Shown: in pieces, positions 9,550 through 20,800 of the stretch
Layout: every line of letters starts with the position of its first letter
Numbering within the stretch: position 1 is the stretch's first letter
NCBI GenBank assembly: GCA_947650285.1
Contig: CANTFL010000251.1
Location: forward strand, 310,001-374,000
Length of the DNA: 64,000 bases
Reading direction: 5' to 3'
DNA from: Hyaloperonospora brassicae
Lineage: Eukaryota > Oomycota > Peronosporomycetes > Peronosporales > Peronosporaceae
Program-made: the position numbers and the translations under genes
Notes under the pieces: model-generated
What the model saw: the letters and a program-made list of their open reading frames with translations, nothing else
What the model was told of the DNA's origin: nothing
Database searches by the model: none

Positions 9550-12500
9550 ACAGCGTAGGTCTACACTCGCAAAACGTGTCAGGATTTCCTAAACATCCAG
9601 AGCGCTGTGCGGAATGGTTTGGACACTTTTGTCGGCGCGAGGAACGGGGGGGGGGCGCTTGACTTAGTTTTTCTTCAAGAAACTCGAGTCACTCCAGGAG
9701 AGGCAGCGACTATGGACATATTGTACCACCAAACGTGGGGCTTCGTGCAAAAATCCGGACGCACTCTGTGGACGGAGTTTGAAGAAGCCCGTGGGTGTGT
9801 GGCTATCCTACTTAACCCGTATTTGTCGATTACAGAGATGGAACCTTGGCACGAGGACTTTTGGACGAAGCACTGGGTGGGGGCTAAATTAATCTTCTGG
9901 GTGAATCGACCCTCGTCATCAACGTGTATGCACCGACTCATAAGCATGACCGAGAGGCCTTTTTGGAAATGATTCGTTACCAGGTTTCGGGACACAGCGG
10001 TCCTATTTTTGGGAGGAGACTTCAACTGCACGTTAGACCCACGACTCGACCGGTCGTTCGTCTCACCTGCCGGCAGACATGATTCTCTAGCACTACGTAG
10101 GCTTTTTGCACGAGCGAAGATGAGCGATGTACTCGAAGATGAGTTGGAGCGTGCGGAGGAAGATCGGGCGTTTTCAGTCTTTCATGCGGTGGCGCACACT
10201 TACTTCTACACGCTCCCCGGAGGAGATTCAGCCAGTTCTCGTCTGAACCGGTGGTATGTAAGTGTGCTGCTTGCAGACTGGATTCGTGACGTAGACCTGT
10301 CAGTCCCCGGACCAGCCGCTGATCACAATGGAATAACTATTGGGATCGGTGATCCTCACAACTTTGTACGCGTTCGTAAAACTCGGCGGGTATATACTGT
10401 GCCGGGCTGTGCAAAAGCTGGTGCCAAGATTGCTGCCCTCGATACGGCTCGAAGCGTGGTCGAGGAGGCAAATTCGCTCCCGCTGGCGGACGTTGCAACA
10501 TCTCATAGGATTGCAGATTGGTGGGACGGGTGGAAGACGCAATTGCGAAAAGATCTTCTGGCTTATACCAGAAAATCCCGCCAGGGGTTGACAAAAAGTT
10601 ACCAACAACGCCTGCGCCGGTTGTATGTCCGTCTAGACGCAGCGCTACTACAAGCGCGTGCTGCAACTTCTACATCGCCAACAGACCACGAGGACTGTGA
10701 GCAGGCTGTTGCAGTTGATCCCCCAGCGGAGCTTCGTCAAAAAGTTGCGGAATGTCGCAGATTATGGCAGAGAACCAAAAAGAGCGGCTTCTCACACAGC
10801 ACACGTACTGTCCGGGCGAGTCATCACGCAGATTTTTCGCCCGAGTATCGACCAAATTTCAAGACAATACGATAATTTGCCTGGGAGGAGGTGCAAATCG
10901 GTCACAGGAACTGGCTGAGGAGATGGCGGACGGGTGGTCGCCAATAATGCTTCGTTCATTAGAGTGTCCTGATGAGACCATTGCATTTCTTGGACAGGCC
11001 TCCCAGCCTGATCGAATTGCAGATTCCACTGTCACGGACGTCATATCTTTGGAAGATGTAAGTGCGGCCTTGAAGCGGCTCAAGCGCGGGAAGGCGTCGG
11101 GGCCGGATGAACTTAACAACACCTTTTATCGCGATTACGCCGACCAATTGGCTCCAATCCTTGCGACTTTGTATACGAGGTGGCTTGAATGCAGCGTATT
11201 TCCGTCGTCGTTCGGAGAGGCACACATACATTGCATGAAGAAAACATCAGCTTGAGCTATGCCTGCTGATCATCGCCCTATCGCGCTTCTCAACAGCGAC
11301 TACAAATTATTTACCAAAAAATTTTCGTTTCGACTTCCGCCTTTGCTATCGCAGACTGTGCTACCGGTATAAGTTGGATTTGTCCCAAAGCAATCGATCC
11401 ATACGACGCTTGATATTTTTGCTGCTGTACGTAAAGCAGAGGGTGAGGACTCTGGGCTCCATGGAACTATCGTTATTCTTCTCGATTTCGCTAAAGCTTA
11501 CGACACGATACAGCGGCCTTTTTTGTTTACGGTGCTCGCATGGCTTGGGTTTTCGCCCCGGTTCGTCTCGGTTGTAGCTGCGTTACATCGCAATACGACT
11601 TGCCCGTTCATCGTTAATGGCTACCGATCCAGTCGCCGATCTGTTCGCTGTGGTATCAGACAAGGGTGCCCTTTTGCCCCACTTCTGTTTATTCTGGCCC
11701 TTGATAGTGCCTATCGGGTGATACAGGATAGGGAGCATGTGCGCGGAGTACCACTTTCGTCCCATGGACGAACTGTGGAAGTCAAAGTATAGGGCTATGC
11801 AGACAACACGGCTGTCTATCTACGCGATCGGGCAGCGGTGAAGCCGGTTTTCGAAGTTCTAAAGAACTTTGGTAGAGTCTCGGGACTTCTTACGAATCGA
11901 GCTAAGTCTATAGTCATTGAACTCGACCATCGCGGCGCCAACCTGCCACTGGACACCCACGGTCTCACTTTGCTTGCTCCTAGTGATTCTTGTCGATACC
12001 TTGGTGTGCTGGTGGGACAACGTGACCACGTGACCGAGAATTGGAACAAGTGTATTCGATCTTTATGGTGTCGGCTCGTCCTAGCCCGCGAGAAAACCCA
12101 TACCGCCGAGCAGCGAGCCCGTCTGTTCAGCGCCATAGCGGTGCTCAAAATAACATTCCTAGCGCGTCACTGCTGGCCTCATCCCGCCATGGTCACCCGA
12201 TTGCATGGCTTAATGCTGGACTTTTTGTGGGGGACACGTGATGGTAAAAGGTCAGACCGTGGGTACCAGCAGCGATGGCTGCGCTTACTATCCCACAGGG
12301 TGGCCTAGCGATTCCATGTATTCGAACGGAACTTTTAATATTGGTAGGGACAGCGGTTGGACAGTGGGCGGCTACTGCTTCCACGAGAAGTTACTGATCG
12401 GTGACGTCCTCTGGGGTTCTTTTGAATTAAGGCCGGCGTACATCACGCCTTGTTGGACTGAACAAAAACATCCACGTTTACGACCGTCGCTCTGGTTGAC

Positions 12501-14624
12501 AATTTCTGAAATTGGTGGCATTTCGGCGGCTCGGCATGCCCGCCAAGGCGAAATAAAGGAAGTCTGTCGACGCGCCTTGGTTTTTACGTCAAGAGCTGAA
12601 ATAATCTATAATGACGATGGAAGTGTCACAATTGGTGCTCGAAGGGCTCTTGATGACCACTTCAAGAAAGGGGTAACGGCCGTATATGCAGCGTCGGGAC
12701 GATTCGACACACGATGGCTTGTACATGCTACGTTGATATATATGTCATGGCTACGTGACCGCTGTGGCAAACCGTACAATTTTTACGGTGCTCATTTTGC
12801 GCGGGATCAGGAAACTCTTGGCAATTCATTGTCTTAAATAACGGTGCAGCGTGAAGTGACGAGGTTTTTACCCAGAAAAGGGACATGGCAACTCACTCGA
12901 TAGCGAAGCGACGACACTTCGGGTCCTTCTGCCTCGCCCTCCTTTATAATTTTCCGTCACTCATGTATCGAGCTATTGAGCCCGGCGCCTTCCTCGCTTA
13001 CTCTGCGAAGGTTCACAATTACCATGAATGACTACTTGGTCGCCAAGGTACATCGTTATCTCTTTTGGACATGGGCATGTCTTGCGGGTCGACTCCTGTC
13101 ACATCTATGGTGGAGTGTGATACAGCCGCCACCTTGAATTGGGATCTCCTGTGCACTTTGGCGCACATCCGACGCTTACGCGCGTCGTTCAACTCTGGGC
13201 AGGGTCGAGAAGGTGGCGACCGCAGCGACGAAATCTATAAAAGCTTGTATCTAGGCGGCAACGGCATGAGGGTAGACGGCTCCGGTATGAGCGTGTGGCG
13301 AAGCCCGAGTTTCGTATGATTTCCGACGGTACCGATCTGATTGAGTGGAGCGATCTCCGACGCATACGAGCGTCTTTCCCACAGGTGCTCAAACACTCTA
13401 TCGGCTTAAAAGCAATAGCTTTCCACTTTGGAATTGGGCGGCACAAGATCTTTCGTGTCCCTTACCGGAGTGTGTATCCACCGAACCAGCACTGGCGCGG
13501 CATATATTTTGGACTTGTCCCAGTGCCCGACGACAATGGGACCATCTAATTTCGAAATGGCAACCTTTTGGGGCCTTTCCGGTGGCGTACAGACACGTGT
13601 GGATGTTTGGTCTGGACTTGTTAGCTACTCCAGAAGCTGCTCGGGGTTCTATCAAAGATTTATTCAACCCAGGTGAAATGTCGCCTAGTGCAAGGAGTAT
13701 GGTATTCCCAGCTACCCGGGAGCTCTGGCGTTTTACAGTTTTGACAACGATACATGCCATTTAATCGAGCGCCTTCGCCGCATGGAAGATCCAACACTGT
13801 CTCAAGAAGTCGACACTGCCAGGGCCAAAACCCATTTCCGCCGATCGCTAATAAGATTTCGGAGCTCGACGTACCAGCATACCGACGGCGAAGATTTCCA
13901 ACTTCTGGCACGAGTCCGGTCCGCTCTTGCTGACTGTCTCCTCTGCTTGGACGAACCCCTGCCGCTGCGGTTGCTGCACAGTGCCGGTGCCCCAGGCGCT
14001 TTCTACGCCCTGTTCTTCGACGGAGATTCGCGAGGAAATCCCGGACCGGGCGGGGATGGTTCTGTAATTCGCAAGATTCACGTTCCAACTCACGCCGCTT
14101 GCATCACGTGGGTTGCTAGAATGACATATGGTTCCGTCACCACTACGAACAATGTTGCTGAATACCGAGGGCTGGTGACTGGCCTTCGCCAGGCAAAGGC
14201 AAGTGGTTATTCGCCTCTACATGTTGTCGGGGACAGCGCTCTAGTGCTTTCTCAACTTCGAACTCATCGCTCCCCTCACAAGCCGCATCTGTCTGTATTA
14301 TTTCGGTAGGCGCAAGCCTTATCAGACGATATAGTCGTCGTTAGCTGGGGGCATCACTACCGCGACTACAACAAGATGGCGGATCGACTAGCCAACATTG
14401 CAATGGACACCTGTGCCTCCGTTCAAGTGCATGGATCATCGGATCGCCGTGTCGTCACTGAAACTAAAGGATTCCTCGCCAGTGATGTCAACCATTGGCT
14501 AGAGGCTTCTCATGCCGAACAACCCGACCTACAGAGCCACTCAACACATGCGAGGGATCTAATACTCTCGAGACAACACATTGCGCAGCGGCGCTCGGAC
14601 GTCCAAAGACTAGTCCTACCCTAG
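9550..14624 (+). pseudogene. LINE A ORF2: endonuclease, reverse transcriptase, RNase H (broken)
   Basis: The target-primed reverse transcription enzyme. The order is: an exonuclease/endonuclease/phosphatase fold (L-V-F-L-Q-E-T-R near 9663; G-G-D-F-N at 10012-10026; A-A-D-H-N near 10315); RT with G-K-A-S-G-P-D-E near 11090, R-Q-G-C-P near 11660 and the active-site motif at 11797-11808, which reads Y-A-D-N instead of Y-A-D-D; a zinc knuckle (C-P-L-P-E-C ... H-I-F-W-T-C) near 13460-13520; and RNase H with D-G-D-S-R-G-N-P-G-P near 14019, N-N-V-A-E-Y, G-D-S and D-Y-N-K-M-A-D-R-L-A-N to about 14400. A TAG precedes Y-A-D-N at 11791, and there are stops near 11252 and frame changes throughout. It is inactive. 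Confidence 0.85.
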
Positions 14625-14719
14625 TATACAAAAGTAGATGTCTACAAGGAACTTTGTAGCACGTAGACAGGATATAGCGGGTCGTTCGCGTACCTAAATA
14701 TACATCACCTTCTCACTCA
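14625..14719 (+). other. LINE A 3' UTR
   Basis: 95 bp after the last ORF2 stop, without a poly(A) tail. It ends CACCTTCTCACTCA against the right TSD, a short TCAC-type repeat. Simple-repeat 3' tails occur in some LINE clades. Confidence 0.6.
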
Positions 14720-14801
14720 CTCGCAATGAGGGCGGGGTCGTCGTAGCAAAGGAGAGAGTCAGACAAAGGCCGAATGCACCCGTGCAAGGAGTTGGCCAAC
14801 C
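14720..14801 (-). mobile_element. LINE B fragment between LINE A and gypsy insertions
   Basis: Minus-strand reading gives G-Q-L-L-A-R-V-H-S-A-F-V then, one frame over, L-L-C-Y-D-D-P-A. LINE A has F-Q-L-L-A-R-V-R-S-A-L-A and L-L-C-L-D-E-P. This piece therefore joins LINE B at 22794 to LINE B at 5565. The first 17 bases are the right TSD copy of LINE A; the last five (CAACC, 14797-14801) are the left TSD copy of the gypsy element. Confidence 0.8.
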
Positions 14802-15193
14802 TGTAACGGGGCAGCCCGTTACATGAAATTGTCACTTTAAGGAAAGTGACAATAAAGAATATGAAGTTGGATATTCTTTAAACAATATCACCAAAGTGAT
14901 GTAATTGATGGGTCGACCAAAGAGTCTGTTCATTGGTTGAGATCTTGATGATATCAACCCATCAATCGCCGCAAGACGCGCGCAATGAGTGGTGACGAGA
15001 CGTCACCATACACTCAGTTATATTAGTATAAATGAATTAAGTCAAACAGAGAGACAGTAGTTAAAAGACTTAATTATATTAATATAACAGTTCTGCTTTT
15101 ACCCTACCTACGCTTCCTCGCTTGCCTTGTGTACGTCTGTCGGGGCACCGAAAACCCTTGCGTTAAGTTCACGCAAGGGTGTGCCCCGTTACA
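14802..15193 (+). repeat. Gypsy 5' LTR
   Basis: 392 bp. It begins TGTAACGGGGCA and ends TGCCCCGTTACA, a perfect 12-bp terminal inverted repeat, much longer than the usual TG..CA. The first 22 bases also fold on themselves (TGTAACGGG GCAG CCCGTTACA). Further internal hairpins are visible, for example CCCTTGCGT with ACGCAAGGG near the 3' end. Confidence 0.95.
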
Positions 15194-15195
15194 CC

Positions 15196-15213
15196 TGGTA
15201 GCACTTTGTAGTC
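15196..15213 (+). promoter_or_regulatory. Candidate gypsy primer-binding site
   Basis: Two bases after the LTR comes TGGTAGCACTTTGTAG. The leading TGG would pair with a tRNA CCA end. I could not assign the tRNA. Confidence 0.45.
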
Positions 15214-15237
15214 CTTCCAAGGACCACAACATCCAAC

Positions 15238-16347
15238 ATGAACATGTTGGATGATGAAGAGACCTTTCACGTCACGCGTGAAGGGTTTACCCATTTGAGT
15301 GACATCGAACGGGGTGCGGTAGAACGAATGAGTTCTACCGTAGGCGAGTTCGCCATCAGCGCCATGTTGGAGTCTCTAGACAGAGACCAACAGCATGCCA
15401 CTATCGCCAAGTTCATTTAAAATGAAATTGTCGCCGAAAGGGAGAAAGTAGCCTTGCTTCACCAGCAAGGCTCTCAACAGGCCGAGCAGTTGAGAGAACT
15501 CGGTGCTCAACAGACAGAGCTGTTGAGACAGCAGCAATTACATGATGCTGTGGGCGGGACGGCGCATGCGCGTCGTCCCGAGGTCATGAAAGTTGACATC
15601 TCCAAGTACAGTGGAGTCCCGGAGGACTCCCTGTTACTATGGTTTGTCGAACTCGACAGAGCCCTAAGGGCTCGTCGCATCGAAGATGAGCAAATGAAAC
15701 TTACATTTGCTCAGACCCACTTGGCAGGGCGTGCCAAAACTTGGTCCCTGGGACTCGAGAGTAGCGACCCAAATGTGTTTAGGTCGCTAGATGACTTCAA
15801 GTCCCGGCTCAGACAAACGTTTGAGCCGCCACGGGCTGAGTTCAGGGCTCGTTCAGAGCTCCTGAAACTCAATCAGGGTAAGCGTGATGTGCACGCTTAC
15901 GCACACCATATACGACTCCTTGCGAGTAGTATAACTGCTAACCCAGTACATGAACACACGTTGATTACGGTGTTCATGCAAGGGCTCGCAGAGGGGCCCG
16001 TCAGGAGCCACCTGTTCCGCCCTGAGCTGAATACGCTGGAAGAAGCGATATCAGCCGCGGAACAGGAAGACTTTAGCATGAGACAGGCTCATGCTAGCTC
16101 AAACTCTTACCGTCCACCGAGACGACAAGAGATCGGAGGTCCAGAACCAATGGACCTCTGCTATGTTGAGAGCGAGAGACCTCGCTCTTCAAACAACAAG
16201 CGATTGCAGAAATGCAATCGCTGTCATAAGTTAGGGCACTACGCATACGAGTGTAGTGCTCCACGCCCAGTACCAAACAGTACTGAGCAAAATGGACGAC
16301 CATTTGCCAGAAAGGGCAATGGGCGTGGGTCCAGCGCTGTTGCGTAG
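15238..16347 (+). pseudogene. gag: Gypsy Gag with CCHC zinc knuckle (one internal stop)
   Basis: Structural protein of the gypsy particle. The ATG at 15238 opens a 60-codon leader ended by TAA at 15418-15420. The same frame reopens at once and runs to 16347, so a single stop divides the Gag. A Gln-rich coiled segment (about 15460-15540) precedes the retrotransposon Gag core, with W-F-V-E-L-D-R-A and A-Q-T-H-L-A-G-R-A near 15640-15740. The CCHC knuckle C-N-R-C-H-K-L-G-H-Y-A-Y-E-C lies at about 16213-16254. Related leader and Gag text is found decayed at 34686-35640 (plus) and 55390-55605 (minus). The TAA may be a mutation or a read-through site; one copy cannot decide. Confidence 0.88.
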
Positions 16348-16442
16348 CCGCAACAGCAAGACGGACCATCAAAAAATGGTCGGGGTCAGTAGGGGCGGAG
16401 CGCCCTACTGATCCAGCAACCTCAAGAGAATTTGCAAATCTC

Positions 16443-18986
16443 TTGACGAAAGTTGCTCCAGATACACAATCATTGTGTGTCTCTGCACCTGGTGATGACG
16501 TTTCGCTCATCACCTTGAAGTTGGAAGCGACAAACGATTTGTCGCTTCGTGCCCTAGTAGACTGTGGGGCGTCGAACAACTTTGTTCGACGCCAGTCACT
16601 AGAGGGTCGTAGGCTCAAGTTCGTTGAGCGCGACATTCCCCTCACAAGGATGACGGTGCGCCTTGCAACAGGCGCATCGATAACCGTTGAGAAACGTGTA
16701 GTAGGAATCCACTACACGTTAGAGGGCAAACAGTACGATGATGATTTCATCGTACTAGATCTGGATGACAAATTTGATGTCATCCTGGGATTATCTTGGC
16801 TCAGAAAGTACGAGCCAAGGGTGAGCTGGCAGCATCTATCCGTGAAGATGCCTGCCGCTTGTTCATCAGATGGCCATCTGATGAACATCTTGGAGCGTCC
16901 ACAAGCGTGTGGGTGTTCTACGAGTGAGTGCGATGGCCTCACTTGCGGTACGGTCGTTAGCACGACTGCACAAGATCACAGTGTAGTTGATCACTACACT
17001 GCGGAGCAAGCTCCCGGCGGCTGTACAGAAGTACAGGCTGCGCCGAAGGTTCACCTCTCGAAGAAGTCGAGTGGACCGAGACATAGATGAATGCCTAGCG
17101 GGCAGAATATTAGACAAAAGAAACCTGTTGCCTTCAAAGGGCAACATGGAAATCCTAGGTCGACTGGAGAGTTGATCGTAGAGGATCGGTGCCTGACTGT
17201 GGTTGCACAGCCACAGTCAGAAGCCGTCGAGGGAATAAGTCTCCACGTACTTGAGGAAGGAATTCCTCAAGAGTCACTTGCTGAGGGATCAGGCCCTCAG
17301 CAACCTGTGGAAGCAAGGTCCCAGGAAGAAACCGACACGTTGAACGTCTTGGTCAATGACGGATCGAGCGTAGGCGCTTATACGCTTGATCTGATTGTGC
17401 CTCCGAAGTTAACTTCGGAGATAACTCAGTTGCTAACGCTAGAACCGAAACGGTTCTTGCGTGATCTGCGTAGTGGCAAAGTCAAGCAGATCTGCATACT
17501 CGTCACGGAGGATGAGTATGTGGCCGATATTCGGTCGGCAACAGTGCTTACTGAGAACGAACGGGTTCTCAGCAGTTCATCGATGGACGAAAGTGTCATC
17601 GATGAGAAGACTCGGATTGAGCGATATGAATCTCAATCCTGGAAGTCGCTTCGGGCAAATCCTTTGTATAAGGATTTGATCGAATTCAGGGATGTGTTCC
17701 CTGAATCCGTACCTTGCGAGTTGCCTAAGGACAAAGGCACTCGACACGAGATCGAGCTCAAACCGGGCTCGAAGTACTGTGTCATGAAGCAGTGGCCACT
17801 GCCTCGTGAACAAGTACTAGCGATCGACAAGTTCTTTGCCGATCGCTTAGCAGCGGGCCATGTGAGGGAATCAACATCCCCTCACAGCTCTCCGGCCTTC
17901 TGTGTGCGAAAGGCCACAGGAGGGTGGCGGATAGTGCACGCATTCAACAAGTTGAATGCTGCAACGGTACCGGCTCAGACGCCGATACCGAGGAAGGACG
18001 TAATCATAGATGGTATGTCAAAGAGTACCATCTTTTCGTCCATGGATCTGATGGATGGATTCTATCAGATCCTGATGCGTGAACGGGACATCCCGTTCAC
18101 GGCAGTGAGTACCCCCAGCGGGATGCTGTGGGAGTGGCTAGTTATGCCACAGGGGCTGAGTAATGCCCCTGCAACATTCAACAGATGTGTCACAAATCTG
18201 TTGAGACCGGTGCGAGACTTCGCACCGAGTTACTTCGACAATGTGTTCGTCCATAGCCGGGCTATGGACGGAAAGACGGACGTTGAAGTTCACAGAACTC
18301 ACGTTCGTCAGGTTCTTCAACTTATGCGCAAGCATAAGTTGTACGCCAACCTCAAGAAGTGTATATTCGCGGCTAGCGAAATACCACTTCTTGGGTGCAT
18401 CGTGGGTAAACACGGCGTGCGCCCTGATCCCGAAAAGATCAAGGCGATCACCGACTGGCCAGTGCCAGTCGATGTCAAGGGACTAAGAAAGTTCCTCGGT
18501 CTAGCGGCGTACTTGCACAAGTACTCGCGCAACTACGCCGAGATGACTGTTCATCTTTCTTTATTGCTCAAGAAAAATGTCAAGTGGTCATGGAACGCTG
18601 AGTGCCGGCGTTCCTTTGAAGGTATCAAGCAAAGCTTGATGCAATCGCCGATCTTGGCGATTGCAGATCAGGACAGACCATTTCATGTGGTCTGTGACGC
18701 CAGCGATTTTGCAATCGGCTGTGCGTTAATGCAGTTCGATGCAGATGGCGCGGAGCGCGTCATCTGTTATCATTCGCGTCAGCTGCAAGCAGCTGAGCGT
18801 AATTACCCAGTGCATGACAAGGAACTCCTTGCCATGAAGTACGCACTGGCTAAGTTTCGCGTCGATCTTCTCGGAGATAGACCGTTTGTTGTCTATACGG
18901 ACCATGCGTCATTACGCACGGCCGTAAACAGCCCACACCTCTCGCCAAGAAAAGGCGAGGTGGCTGTCTTTCTTCGCGGAGTATAA
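16443..18986 (+). pseudogene. pol: Gypsy protease, reverse transcriptase and RNase H
   Basis: This starts in a different frame from Gag, as in many gypsy elements. The aspartic protease is represented by A-L-V-D-C-G-A-S-N-N-F at about 16550-16582 (D-C-G-A-S for D-[ST]-G-A). A TGA at 17088-17090 interrupts an otherwise open frame. RT follows with F-S-S-M-D-L-M-D-G-F-Y-Q near 18035, P-Q-G-L-S-N-A-P near 18149 and Y-F-D-N-V at about 18232-18246, where Y-[IVL]-D-D is expected. RNase H motifs include V-V-C-D-A-S-D-F-A-I-G near 18690 and the tail Y-T-D-H-A-S-L. A one-base shift near 18945-18955 moves the true frame to F-F-A-E-Y-N-F-S-V-E-Y-K-P-G, seen from 18970. The altered RT motif and the breaks suggest a dead enzyme. 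Confidence 0.87.
16860..16887. repeat. 28-bp perfect palindrome inside pol
   Basis: Each half is 14 bp (TGTTCATCAGATGG and its complement), with no spacer. It is the longest of the inverted repeats that tile the gypsy element. It lies in the open frame after the protease, so the protein must accommodate it. Confidence 0.95.
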
Positions 18987-18993
18987 CTTCTCC

Positions 18994-20800
18994 GTGGAGT
19001 ATAAACCAGGACGACTCAATGTCGTCGCTGATGCGCTCTCACGCCGGCCCGATTTTGAGCCGGACGCACAAATCAACAGTGAGGATAAGCCAACTGTTGC
19101 GACACTGTCAGTCAGTGTCCCGTCGTCAAGTTTACTTGACGACGTACGAAAGGCATACGCGGAAGATAAAGATCTTCTGCGATTGATGGATCATCTGGTG
19201 AATCCATCCAGTAAATCCATGAGGGATTTACCGGCTTTGTACCGATCCCCATCGGATCGGTATAGTACACGCAACGGATTGCTGTACTATACAGCTGTTG
19301 CCGACGACACGCCTCGTGTCGTCGTACCCGCTCATCATGATTTGCGTTTACGCATCATGTATGAGTGTCACGATGCCCCCAACAGGCGGCCATCGTGGAA
19401 GGGAAAAGACTTACCTCACGGTAAGTCATGACTTTTACTGGCCCCGCCATTATCGGTTTATCCGCAAGTACATACCTGCTTGCGAGGTTTGTCAACGGGT
19501 GAAGCCTAGTCCTTCATCCCGTGCGCCATTGCAGCCTCTGCCTGTTCCGACAGAGTGCTGGCAGTCCGTTTCAATGGACTTCGTCTTCGGTTTTCCCGAA
19601 GACGCTCACAAGAATAATGGTATTCTTGTGTTTGTTGACCGATTCAGCAAGATGATCCATCTTGCTGCTGTTTCTGAGTCGATCAAGACTCAAGGTTGTG
19701 CTCGTGTCTTTCTAGACACGGTCTTTAGACTCCACGGGTTACCCCGTGAACTCGTATCCGACCGTGACCCTCGGTTCACGGCGTCATTTTGGCAAACCGT
19801 GTTCCGTACACTCGGACCACGGTTGAAGATGTCTACTTCTGACCATCCCGAAACAGATGGTCAGACGGAACGTGCGAACCGTGTCCTCGAAGAGATCCTT
19901 CGAGGATATGTCCACTCGTTTCCGAGTTGGAGCGAATTCCTACCCATGGTGGAATTCGCCATCAATAATTCGGTGCATGCTTCCACACAGCACACACCGT
20001 TTTACGTGAATGGCCTACGCCATCCACGTGTGCCCACCCTTCTAGAGTGTGACTCTTGGATAAGGGGGGGAGGGACTCGCTCGAGCAAAAACCGTTTTGG
20101 CTCTTGCTCATCACGTGTCGACGCTAACGTCGTCACGTATGATACCGATGTCGATCAAGTCGACATCGATGAAGAAGATCACCTCAATAATAGCGATGAC
20201 GCTATGATTGACTCGGATGATGATGACGATGCTGGTATATTCAGCATCGTCAACGATTATGCCAGCGAGAAAGAAGACAACCTCGCTGAAGAAGAGAACA
20301 ATCTCTTAGCAGTGCGCACGAAGCGCACTGAAAGACAAAACAACGAGTCAGCAGAGACCTTCCTGATGACTCGAGAATCGGTAGTCCGTTTCGTTCAGGA
20401 CTTCATCGCAAATGCGGTGGACCGTCAGAAACGGAACGCAGACAAGAATGGAAGAGCAAATGTTCTTTCATTTAAGGTTAACGACCTAGTACTACTGTCT
20501 ACGGTAAACTTACCTGTGCATGCAGTCACTAGTGTCGGCAGTAGTAAACTACTGCCGAAATACATTGGGCCATTCAGAGTGTTGCATCGCAAGGGCAATG
20601 CATACACACTCGAATTGCCACGTAGGATGCGCACGCATCCTACGTTTTACGTGGGGAGGCTCAGGTCGTACTGTCAGTACGAGCCTTCTTTTTCCGATGA
20701 AGATAGCCCCCACGTTCAAGAACATCCATCAAGTTCTTGCGTTCGCGCTCCAGACGATCCGTCTGGTCGCGCAGATATGATACCTCGGAACTCAACCTAG
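18994..20800 (+). pseudogene. pol: Gypsy integrase (one frameshift)
   Basis: The frame at 18994-19431 gives the end of RNase H and the zinc-binding region of integrase (Y-S-T-R-N-G-L-L-Y-Y). Near 19375-19385, at a run of C residues, the frame moves to the one open from 19298 to 20800. It then shows C-E-V-C-Q-R-V-K (HHCC finger), the catalytic triad in M-D-F-V-F-G-F, V-S-D-R-D-P-R-F and V-L-E-E-I-L, and the GPY/F motif Y-I-G-P-F-R-V-L near 20555. A very acidic linker (Asp/Glu-rich, about 20150-20300) separates the core from GPY/F. The stop at 20800 overlaps the antisense ORF stop by 9 bp. It would insert cDNA into nuclear DNA. Confidence 0.88.

Larger units (their letters stand above)
5583..14719 (+). 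mobile_element. LINE A: near full-length non-LTR retrotransposon with RNase H
   Basis: A 9.1-kb plus-strand non-LTR element, bounded by a 17-bp TSD and inserted in the RNase H region of the related minus-strand LINE B. The order is a long 5' leader, ORF1 with a CCHC knuckle (6357-9052), ORF2 with apurinic-type endonuclease, reverse transcriptase, a C-terminal zinc knuckle and RNase H (about 9550-14624), then a short 3' UTR. There is no poly(A) tail; the end reads TCTCACTCA, close to a TCAC repeat. Both ORFs have stops and frameshifts, so it is inactive. It shares clear protein similarity with LINE B but at divergent-subfamily level. The endonuclease and RNase H combination fits L1-like or related LINE clades of oomycetes; the exact clade cannot be set by eye. 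Confidence 0.9.
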
